Assembly: GCA_024653795.1 (NCBI GenBank)
Contig: JANLHY010000007.1
Span: forward strand, 1-5,244
Length of the DNA stretch: 5,244 nt
Reading direction: 5' to 3'
DNA from: Candidatus Brocadiaceae bacterium
GTDB lineage: Bacteria; Planctomycetota; Brocadiia; Brocadiales; Brocadiaceae
Shown here in pieces: positions 1 through 4,628 of this stretch. The position numbers and the translations under genes were made by a program. The notes below the pieces were generated by a model that saw nothing but the letters and a program-made list of their open reading frames with translations, was not told the origin of the DNA and did not search any database. Numbering within the stretch: position 1 is the stretch's first letter; the number at the start of each line of letters is the position of its first letter.

Positions 1-872
1 TCTCCCACGACATGTTCACGTTTCGGCGCAATAGCGTCAATTTCATCGAGAAAGATAATGCTCGGTGCATGCTTCTTTGCCTCCTCAAATATTTGTCGAA
101 GCCGTGCCTCGCTTTCTCCATAGAATTTATTAATAATCTCCGGCCCATTGATCGTAATGAAATAAGCATCGGTTTCGTTGGCTACTGCCCGTGCAATGAG
201 AGTCTTTCCGCAGCCTGGCGGGCCATATAACAACACACCCTTTGGAGCGTCAATTCCCAAACGCTCGAATACCTCGGGATGCTTTAAGGGAAGTTCTATC
301 ATCTCGCGTATCCTCTGTATTTCATGACCGAGGCCGCCGATGTCTTCATACGAAAATTTTAAACGTTCACTAACTCCCGGTTTTCCCTCGGCAAATTTTA
401 ACAGCGTTGTGGGATTGATTACTACGACTCCTTTAGGGGTCGTGCTTTTAACCACAAAATCGGTAAATCGACTGCCGAACAGGGTGGCACGTATCCGGTC
501 GCCCTCAACAGTAGGAAGTCCATCGAGTAGATTTCCAATGTATTTACTGTCCCGTTCGAGGTTAACTGTAGTGATTGGGGTAAGGACGACATTATCTGCC
601 GGATTCCACGCTATTTTTTTTATGGTGGCCTTTTCATCAAGGCCTATATGAGCATTACCACGGGACGGGCCATCGATCTGGATAATTCCTTTCCCACGAT
701 CCTCTTTAAAGGCAGGCATTACCTTTGCGACCGTACGCTTCTTGCCCACGATTTCTACAATATCTCCAATCGTGGCGCTTAGTTTTTCAATATCGGCAGG
801 GTCGATCCGTGCCAGTCCTCGTCCTACATCCTTTTTTACAGCCTCTGCAACCTTTAAGGTTATTTCATTCAT
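1..872 (-). CDS. CDC48/VAT-family AAA ATPase, N-terminal part (runs off the left edge)
   Basis: Only the first 290 codons are inside the window; family members usually run about 700-750 residues with two AAA domains. Visible parts are an N-terminal double-psi barrel half (residues about 1-90, with the typical DRGKGIIQIDG stretch at 58-68), a second N-domain lobe (about 91-165), a linker with YEDIGGL at 175-181, and the start of the D1 ATPase. D1 shows Walker A GPPGCGKT at 217-224, the pore-loop region around KFYGESEARLR at 249-259, and Walker B IIFLDEIDAIAPKR at 272-285. From family knowledge this is a hexameric unfoldase/segregase that extracts or unfolds protein substrates in the cytoplasm. 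The start at 872 is supported by AGGTG six bases upstream (879-883); the nearby ATG at 868 runs into a stop immediately. It is the last visible gene in the series, downstream of hsp20, but about 570 bp of repeats separate them, so co-transcription is uncertain. The family call is very secure; the substrate is unknown. Confidence 0.96.
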   Translation of the reverse strand, partial: MNEITLKVAEAVKKDVGRGLARIDPADIEKLSATIGDIVEIVGKKRTVAKVMPAFKEDRGKGIIQIDGPSRGNAHIGLDEKATIKKIAWNPADNVVLTPITTVNLERDSKYIGNLLDGLPTVEGDRIRATLFGSRFTDFVVKSTTPKGVVVINPTTLLKFAEGKPGVSERLKFSYEDIGGLGHEIQRIREMIELPLKHPEVFERLGIDAPKGVLLYGPPGCGKTLIARAVANETDAYFITINGPEIINKFYGESEARLRQIFEEAKKHAPSIIFLDEIDAIAPKREHVVG

Positions 873-878
873 TATCCA

Positions 879-883
879 CACCT
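879..883 (-). promoter_or_regulatory. Ribosome binding site of the CDC48-type gene
   Basis: The minus strand reads AGGTG, six bases before ATG at 872, within AGGAATAGGTGTGG. It supports the chosen start. No convincing promoter could be picked in the repeat-rich DNA further upstream. Confidence 0.5.
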
Positions 884-891
884 ATTCCTGC

Positions 892-917
892 CACTAAGGC
901 ACGAAAACACAAAAAGT
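892..917. repeat. Degenerate 'ccactaaggcacgaaaacac' repeat
   Basis: The motif CACTAAGGCACGAAAACAC resembles two other stretches in the window: ACCACAAAGTCACGAAG at 1083-1099 and, on the minus strand, ACCACTGAAACACGGAAGG at 1406-1424. All share an ACCAC(T/A)-AA/GA-(G/A)-CACG(A/G)A pattern. They look like scattered, decayed members of one low-complexity repeat family found in intergenic DNA; no function is known to me. Confidence 0.4.
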
Positions 918-958
918 AAAAAATCAGAGAATGATCCGCTTGATGTTAAATATACAGA

Positions 959-1042
959 GTAAGGATGGGTCAAGCGAAGCAGACCCATCAATACCTTTTA
1001 ACATTTTTGTTGATGGGTGCGCTCCGCTTCACCCATCCTTAC
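959..1042. repeat. REP-doublet (REPIN/BIME-like) inverted repeat
   Basis: Two 33-base arms, 959-991 and 1010-1042, are inverted copies of each other with about four or five mismatches, separated by an 18-base AT-rich loop. Each arm is itself palindromic: GATGGGTC pairs with GACCCATC around CAAGCGAAGCA in the left arm, and GATGGGT with ACCCATC in the right arm. Palindromic units in inverted pairs are the architecture of REPINs, which in other bacteria are mobilised by a single chromosomal RAYT (Y1 transposase-like) protein. No such gene is in the window. The plus-strand open frame through it is not a gene. Confidence 0.75.
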
Positions 1043-1082
1043 ATCTCTATAGCGCGGCATAGCCGTAGCCAAAGCAAATTTA

Positions 1083-1099
1083 ACCACAAAGTCACGAAG
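1083..1099. repeat. Degenerate ACCACAAAGTCACGAAG motif
   Basis: A second member of the ACCAC...CACGAA low-complexity repeat family that also occurs at 892-917 and, inverted, at 1406-1426. Confidence 0.35.
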
Positions 1100-1117
1100 A
1101 GTCCCAACCGTAAGGAG

Positions 1118-1169
1118 GAGGTACGAAGTACGATTTACGATTTAAATCTCAAATCGTACCTCTTACCTC
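1118..1169. repeat. 19-bp imperfect inverted repeat (hairpin)
   Basis: The arm at 1118-1136 (GAGGTACGAAGTACGATTT) and the reverse complement of 1151-1169 (GAGGTAAGAGGTACGATTT) agree at 17 of 19 positions, around a 14-base loop. It is a strong stem in either transcript. No T-tract follows on the strand leading into the CDC48-type gene, so it is not a canonical terminator. It is probably another dispersed palindromic repeat. Confidence 0.6.
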
Positions 1170-1180
1170 TTTCATGCCTG

Positions 1181-1203
1181 CCTGTGCGTTTCACGCAGAC
1201 AGG
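1181..1203. repeat. Short GC-rich hairpin
   Basis: CCTGTGCGT at 1181-1189 pairs with ACGC-AG-ACAGG at 1193-1203 (two-base bulge) around a three-base loop. It abuts the left end of the 187-bp element copy 1 and is not present next to copy 2, so it is a separate element. Confidence 0.45.
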
Positions 1204-1390
1204 TCTTGGGAGGAGACTCCACAATTCCCCTCTTGGGAGGGGTTAGGGGTGGGTACCTTTCCCCGTTTTCACGAGGACAAGGGTCGTGAAATCTCAGTGA
1301 ATATCTCACGAATTACCGATCCCAGTTTACACGAGGACAAGCTTACCCACCCCTAAATCCCCTCCCAAGAGGGGACTTTCTAACTTGATT
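1204..1390. repeat. 187-bp palindromic element, copy 1 (MITE/REPIN-like)
   Basis: This segment matches 2078-2264 without gaps at 182 of 187 positions, with a constant offset of 874. The five differences all lie in the first half (1212, 1225, 1255, 1284, 1292); 1293-1390 is identical to its partner. It is bounded by inverted arms of about 30-33 bases, 1226-1255 and 1344-1375, and each arm is itself a hairpin (CCCCTC TTGG GAGGGG type). The interior holds two near-identical units with CACGAGGACAAG, at 1261-1283 and 1321-1341. There is no room for a protein, so a transposase would have to be supplied elsewhere. On the minus strand it begins about 50 bases after the hsp20 stop, so its GC-rich stem could end or protect that transcript. 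Confidence 0.85.
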
Positions 1391-1405
1391 TATCAGTGTT
1401 TTTGA

Positions 1406-1426
1406 CCTTCCGTGTTTCAGTGGTTT
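1406..1426. repeat. Degenerate repeat, inverted member (minus strand ACCACTGAAACACGGAAGG)
   Basis: Lying in the 50-base gap between the hsp20 stop and copy 1 of the 187-bp element, this is a third, inverted member of the ACCAC...CACGAA family seen at 892-917 and 1083-1099. Confidence 0.35.
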
Positions 1427-1440
1427 TTATAAATATTACA

Positions 1441-1962
1441 TTATTTCACTAGTTTTATCTCAAGTACTCCGTTTTTATACGTGCGCGCCATTTTGTCTTT
1501 AGTGAAACTTTCCTTCAGGAGGATTTCCTTATGATATTTCTTTTCGCGAGTTCCTGCAGAAATCTGCAATATGTCGTCTTTCAAATCGATACAGATATCC
1601 TTTTCTTCCACTCCTGGCATCTCGGCCACAATCATGGTATGGTCTGATTCTTCAAAGACATCGACAATGGGTTCCCGCACTTCATCTACAACAGCATCTC
1701 CCTTTTTATCCTTATGTATATTGCCAAAGGGTTCTACCTTTATCTTGTCTGCGCCCAACCCGCCCACCTTTATGGAAATGCCGAATAAACCACTCAAATT
1801 TTTATTCAAGCCCTTAATCTCACCTGTCTTCTGGAACTCCTCCCCTTTTTCTGCGAGGTCTGAAAGTTTTTCTACAAAGTCGCCGAGACCTTTAATAATG
1901 CCTCCCAATCCCAAATCAAACGTGCCTCCTGTTTCTTTCTTTCCTGTCTTTTTCGTAGCCAT
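1441..1962 (-). CDS. hsp20: Small heat-shock protein (Hsp20/alpha-crystallin), GvpH-like
   Basis: The protein has 173 residues. The alpha-crystallin domain covers about 96-173, from REPIVDVFEE through AEMPGV (113-118) to the signature YKNGVLEIKL at 162-171. Ahead of it is a Lys-rich start, a glycine-spaced amphipathic stretch (GLGGIIKGLGDFVEKLSDL, 18-36), then ISIKVGGLG and KVEPFGNI (62-82). This N-terminal arrangement is what I associate with GvpH-type Hsp20 proteins of gas-vesicle clusters, but that is recognition from memory. The family role is ATP-independent holding of unfolding proteins, or, for GvpH, support of vesicle assembly. The protein ends at the last beta strand and lacks the C-terminal I-x-I tail used by many small Hsps for oligomer assembly. 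ATG at 1962 follows a strong AAGGAAGGA. The gene sits alone between two direct 187-bp repeats, with the NtrC-type regulator upstream and the CDC48-type gene downstream. No CIRCE operator is visible. Confidence 0.93.
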   Translation of the reverse strand: MATKKTGKKETGGTFDLGLGGIIKGLGDFVEKLSDLAEKGEEFQKTGEIKGLNKNLSGLFGISIKVGGLGADKIKVEPFGNIHKDKKGDAVVDEVREPIVDVFEESDHTMIVAEMPGVEEKDICIDLKDDILQISAGTREKKYHKEILLKESFTKDKMARTYKNGVLEIKLVK

Positions 1963-1966
1963 AACA

Positions 1967-1975
1967 TCCTTCCTT
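1967..1975 (-). promoter_or_regulatory. Strong ribosome binding site of hsp20
   Basis: The minus strand reads AAGGAAGGA four bases before the TGTT-ATG start, a near-ideal Shine-Dalgarno that fixes the start at 1962 and suggests high translation. Confidence 0.7.
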
Positions 1976-2077
1976 TCATAAAAGTATGAATCGTCAGGTT
2001 TCTCCCTGTTTAATTAAATGTGCTTCCCGTTTTCCCCTCTATTAACGTATAGGAATTTCAATCTTGTATGATTTCCC

Positions 2078-2264
2078 TCTTGGGAAGAGACTCCACAAGT
2101 CCCCTCTTGGGAGGGGTTAGGGGTGGGTCCCTTTCCCCGTTTTCACGAGGACAAGGGACGTGAAACCTCAGTGAATATCTCACGAATTACCGATCCCAGT
2201 TTACACGAGGACAAGCTTACCCACCCCTAAATCCCCTCCCAAGAGGGGACTTTCTAACTTGATT
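2078..2264. repeat. 187-bp palindromic element, copy 2 (MITE/REPIN-like)
   Basis: This is the direct-repeat partner of 1204-1390 (182 of 187 identical, no gaps). Its inverted arms are better preserved here: 2097-2128 and 2219-2252 match apart from a two-base AT insertion in the right arm (GGGGATTTAGGGG against GGGGTTAGGGG). Each arm also folds alone as TCCCCTC-TTGG-GAGGGGA. An extra half-arm, CTCTTGGGAAGAGACTCC, precedes the left arm. On the minus strand the element starts 29 bases after the stop of the NtrC-type gene, the same placement copy 1 has relative to hsp20. It may serve as a transcription end or mRNA-stabilising structure. Confidence 0.85.
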
Positions 2265-2293
2265 GTATAAGAATTTTCATTTGAAGTTTTGTA

Positions 2294-3790
2294 TCACGAG
2301 TCCTCATCCGGTACCTTCTCTGCTATTTCGGTTGTAGTCTGTATTTTAATTCCATAATTCTTGACCTTATTATGCATAGTCTTGTAATCGATCTTGAGTA
2401 TCCTGGCCGCCTGGCTCTTGTTACCGCCAGTTCGTTTCAACACCGCTGTAATCAGCTTTCTTTCTGCATGCTCAACGCACTTAGCTACCATATCACGAAG
2501 GGAAAAGTCTTTACCATTGTTGATATCCAAATCCAGCGAAGCGGTATAGTTGGCATCCAGATTTGCTGCACTTGCTATCTGCTCAGACGCAGGACTTGCC
2601 TGCTGTTTCTGCTCCTGTATCTTTATCAGAAGGTGTTTGGGTTCTATAACAGTAGTTGCTAATAAGACCGCTCGTCGGATGACATTTTTTAGTTCTCTCA
2701 CATTCCCTGGCCAGATGTATGTCAGCAATACCTCCAGCGCCTCTTTTGTAATCCCACGAACATTCTTATTGAGTTCTTTGTTGGTGATATCCAGGAATCT
2801 CTTGCAGAGAAATACAATATCGTCCTTCCGCCGCCGCAGCGGCGGTATTTCAACGCAAAACTCATTCAAGCGTTGGTAGAGGTCCATTCTAAAATGCCCC
2901 GATTCTATGAGATACTCCAGTCGTTCATTTCCTGCCACAACGACTCGTACATCAACATCAATCTCTTTATTGCTTCCTAAACGTCGAATTCGCCGTTCCT
3001 GAAGCACTCGCAGCAATTTACCCTGCATAGACTTGGGTAGATTCCCAATTTCATCCAGAAATATTGTGCCGCCGGAGGCTATTTCAAATCGACCTGCCTT
3101 TTTCTGGTCTGCACCCGTAAACGTGCCCTTCTCAAATCCGAAAAGCTCGCTCTCAATCAAGGTTTCCGGAATCGAACCGCAATCTACGACAACAAAGGGT
3201 TGGCCACACCTGGGGCTTCGATTATGGATGCTCCGTGCTATCAATTCTTTGCCAGAGCCAGTTTCTCCGCAAATGACAACGGTGAAGTTGGTCGGGGCAA
3301 CGCATGCCACCAATTCGTTTACCTTTGCAATTTCGGCGCTATTCCCCATCTGCTCAAACAGAGGCATAGCGAAATTCAACTGTGTTTTGAGCGTGCGAAT
3401 TTCCTGACGCATCGCTCTTTCTTCGAGGGCCTTCTTTACCGTAAGCACAACCTCTTCATTATCGAAGGGTTTGTTAAAATAGTTGAATGCACCGTGTTTG
3501 ACGGCCTCGACCGCTGATTGTATTTCCCCGTATGCGGTGACAATAATCACAGGGGTTTCGCTGCCGGTATGTTTGATTTGTTTCAGGACATCCATCCCGT
3601 TCATGCCTGGCATACGAAGGTCTAGAATGACTACGCTGGGAGATTCCTTATTAAAAACCTCCAGCCCTGTATTCCCGTCATGTGCTGTGTAGGTTGTAAA
3701 TCCTGCCTGATTGAGGACGTGCGACAGCATTTCGCACATATCAACTTCGTCATCTATAATGAGGACGCTTGTATTGGAATCGGTTGCCAT
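2294..3790 (-). CDS. NtrC-family sigma-54-dependent response regulator
   Basis: The 498-residue protein has the full NtrC layout. The receiver domain (about 8-122) has acidic D13/D14, phospho-acceptor D57 in ILDLRMPG, T85, Y104 and K107. The AAA+ domain (about 148-385) has Walker A GETGSGKE at 175-182, the sigma-54 contact loop as GTFTGA at 222-227 (usual form GAFTGA), Walker B GTIFLDEIGN at 241-250, FRMDLYQRLN with likely arginine fingers R301 and R307, and the sensor II region WPGNVRELKN at 360-369. A Gln/Ala/Ser-rich linker (about 393-425) leads to a Fis-type helix-turn-helix at about 442-481 (GGNKSQAARILKIDYKTMHNK). It should be phosphorylated by a histidine kinase and remodel sigma-54 RNA polymerase by ATP hydrolysis; no kinase is in the window and its target promoters are unknown. 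The start at 3790 gives the standard receiver N-terminus but lacks a good Shine-Dalgarno. It lies 190 bp downstream of the CheY-like/hypothetical pair, with hairpins in between. Confidence 0.97.
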   Translation of the reverse strand: MATDSNTSVLIIDDEVDMCEMLSHVLNQAGFTTYTAHDGNTGLEVFNKESPSVVILDLRMPGMNGMDVLKQIKHTGSETPVIIVTAYGEIQSAVEAVKHGAFNYFNKPFDNEEVVLTVKKALEERAMRQEIRTLKTQLNFAMPLFEQMGNSAEIAKVNELVACVAPTNFTVVICGETGSGKELIARSIHNRSPRCGQPFVVVDCGSIPETLIESELFGFEKGTFTGADQKKAGRFEIASGGTIFLDEIGNLPKSMQGKLLRVLQERRIRRLGSNKEIDVDVRVVVAGNERLEYLIESGHFRMDLYQRLNEFCVEIPPLRRRKDDIVFLCKRFLDITNKELNKNVRGITKEALEVLLTYIWPGNVRELKNVIRRAVLLATTVIEPKHLLIKIQEQKQQASPASEQIASAANLDANYTASLDLDINNGKDFSLRDMVAKCVEHAERKLITAVLKRTGGNKSQAARILKIDYKTMHNKVKNYGIKIQTTTEIAEKVPDEDS

Positions 3791-3826
3791 AGCTCAGAGA
3801 TTTTTCGTAATAGTTCAGCTACCTTA

Positions 3827-3895
3827 GACAGGATGAACAGGATTAACATGATAAAAGCTACCTTATTTCTTCCTGATTATCCTGTTAATCCTGTC
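3827..3895. repeat. 24-bp imperfect inverted repeat upstream of the NtrC-type gene
   Basis: The arm 3827-3850 (starting GACAGGATGAACAGGATTAA) matches the reverse complement of 3872-3895 (GACAGGATTAACAGGATAAT...) at 20 of 24 positions. Within each arm ACAGGAT recurs with a 9-base step. A 10-base direct repeat, AGCTACCTTA, occurs at 3817-3826 and 3856-3865. It sits 37 bases before the start codon, in the leader. It may be a dispersed repeat, an operator or a leader hairpin; the sequence alone does not decide. Confidence 0.6.
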
Positions 3896-3925
3896 AAAAA
3901 TTAATTTAGTTATATCAGGTCTATC

Positions 3926-3946
3926 CCCCATTTTCATGAGGGCAGG
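3926..3946. repeat. Diverged copy of the 187-bp element's internal motif
   Basis: The 21 bases from CCCC at 3926 to AGG at 3946, with ATTTTCATGAGGGCAG between, match the interior motif CCCCGTTTTCACGAGGACAA of the 187-bp elements (1261, 2135) at about 17 of 21 positions. The flanking arms are absent, so it is either a remnant or an independent unit of a wider repeat family. Confidence 0.4.
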
Positions 3947-3957
3947 CCTGTTATCTT

Positions 3958-3988
3958 GCCCTTGACATGAGAGTCACATGTCAAGGGC
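3958..3988 (-). terminator. Perfect 12-bp hairpin overlapping the stop codon of the 214-aa gene
   Basis: GCCCTTGACATG at 3958-3969 and CATGTCAAGGGC at 3977-3988 pair perfectly around a seven-base loop. In the minus-strand mRNA the last codons and the TGA stop of the upstream gene (3981-3983) are inside the stem. No U-run follows (AAGATAACAGG), so it is not a textbook intrinsic terminator. It may act as a 3' stabiliser, a partial terminator between the gene pair and the NtrC-type gene, or a protein/RNA binding site. Confidence 0.5.
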
Positions 3989-4625
3989 TTGTCAAATCTT
4001 TTTCCTCCGGTGAACTATTACAATTTTTCTTTTCACCCACTGCATCTTTGAATGGCAGGTGGTAAATTAAGTAATCAATAACTACATCGGAAGGTAGTTT
4101 TTCATCTGCTTTATGAAGCATACCCAGAAAAAGGATTCCCGTTTCGCCATCTTTCAAAGTCGTATCAATTCGGTTTGCAATAAACACATCGCGTTCTGTC
4201 AGGTAGTCAGCACGTCCATCTGTGCCTTTTTCAGCGTTTTTTCGCGTAGTTGCATCTTTGATTAATTGATATTCTTTTATCAATAACGCCGGGTCTTCGG
4301 TTCCCATCAGGGTTGCCCCCTCATGGATAAGTTTGAGCAGCAATTGATGATTTCTCCCTCCGCTATTTGCTATATCCCGTACAATTTCTAGTTCCTTTCC
4401 ACAGACCGGCAAACCATCCTGATAGACCTTGACCCGATTATAACGAAGATTCCTTTGATTTAAACGTTCTTCAATGCCCGTCCATAGGTCGTTTATTTTT
4501 TTCAGGTGTTGTTCCCACTTATGTATACTGTACTTTTTAATATATTCTTTCTTTAATGACTCTGCTAATGAGCCCATATCGGCCTCGGTATGAATAATCG
4601 GTATATAAATAAGTCGTCGTCCCAT
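3981..4625 (-). CDS. Uncharacterised 214-aa protein with possible TraB/PrgY/TIKI-like ends
   Basis: I do not know a named family for this protein. It begins with a hydrophobic beta strand ending in histidine (LIYIPIIHTEADMG, 5-18), followed by a basic helical region (21-66). Next comes a distinctive YQDGLPVCG (68-76), then ELEIVRDIANSGGRNHQLLLKLIHEGATLMGTEDPALL (78-115, likely helical) and a basic stretch (124-140). The closing block has ERD at 144-146, IANRIDTTLKDGE (149-161) and the strand ILFLGMLH (164-171). This 'RD..IA..I...L..G....GxxH' order resembles the C-terminal signature of TraB/PrgY/TIKI proteins, and H12 could be the counterpart of their first conserved histidine; this is inference. 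There is no signal peptide or membrane segment, and the charged tail after 193 looks disordered. The gene starts 3 nt after the CheY-like gene stop without its own clear Shine-Dalgarno, implying translational coupling and a shared signalling role. Confidence 0.85.
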   Translation of the reverse strand: MGRRLIYIPIIHTEADMGSLAESLKKEYIKKYSIHKWEQHLKKINDLWTGIEERLNQRNLRYNRVKVYQDGLPVCGKELEIVRDIANSGGRNHQLLLKLIHEGATLMGTEDPALLIKEYQLIKDATTRKNAEKGTDGRADYLTERDVFIANRIDTTLKDGETGILFLGMLHKADEKLPSDVVIDYLIYHLPFKDAVGEKKNCNSSPEEKDLTSP

Positions 4626-4628
4626 TGT

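Larger units (their letters stand above)
873..1203. other. Gene-free, repeat-rich stretch upstream of the CDC48-type gene
   Basis: This stretch holds no credible gene. Open frames on the plus strand at 965-1246 and 1174-1356 simply read through palindromic repeats and give no recognisable protein. It contains, left to right, a degenerate CACTAAGGCACGAAAACAC-type repeat, a REP-doublet-like inverted repeat, a second degenerate ACCACAAAGTCACGAAG motif, a 19-bp imperfect inverted repeat, and a short GC-rich hairpin. These are listed separately. Confidence 0.7.
1963..2293. other. Intergenic stretch between the NtrC-type gene and hsp20
   Basis: These 331 bases contain no gene. 2078-2264 is the second 187-bp element. 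1963-2077 is AT-rich leader DNA for hsp20 and should hold its promoter, but no clear -35/-10, heat-shock sigma or -24/-12 site could be picked with confidence. 2265-2293 is the short 3' flank of the NtrC-type gene. Confidence 0.6.

Noticed and set aside
340..651. 103-codon plus-strand open frame
   Set aside because: It lies entirely opposite the N domain of the CDC48-type gene, whose minus-strand translation is unmistakable.
965..1356. Plus-strand open frames through the intergenic repeats
   Set aside because: They read through palindromic REP-like units and the 187-bp element. There is no ribosome binding site of note and no recognisable protein.
1571..1981. 136-codon plus-strand open frame opposite hsp20
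   Set aside because: It is the antisense shadow of a clear alpha-crystallin gene, is Ser/Pro-rich, and shows no domain.
1990..2035. GG-N10-GC match upstream of hsp20 as a sigma-54 promoter
   Set aside because: The GG and GC spacing occurs in a G-rich run, but the -12 element reads AAGC rather than TTGC and the -24 side lacks TGGC, so it is probably chance.
1963..2077. CIRCE or heat-shock sigma promoter for hsp20
   Set aside because: Neither the TTAGCACTC/GAGTGCTAA inverted repeat nor a CTTGAA...CCCCAT pattern is present.
1204..2264. CRISPR array or composite transposon made by the two repeats
   Set aside because: Only two long copies 687 bp apart rule out CRISPR. There is no transposase inside or between them, so a true composite transposon is not supported.
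3880..3900. TTGACA in the NtrC-type gene leader as a -35 box
   Set aside because: The hexamer is part of the ACAGGAT inverted repeat and no -10-like hexamer lies 16-18 bases downstream; GATAAT is only about 10 bases away.
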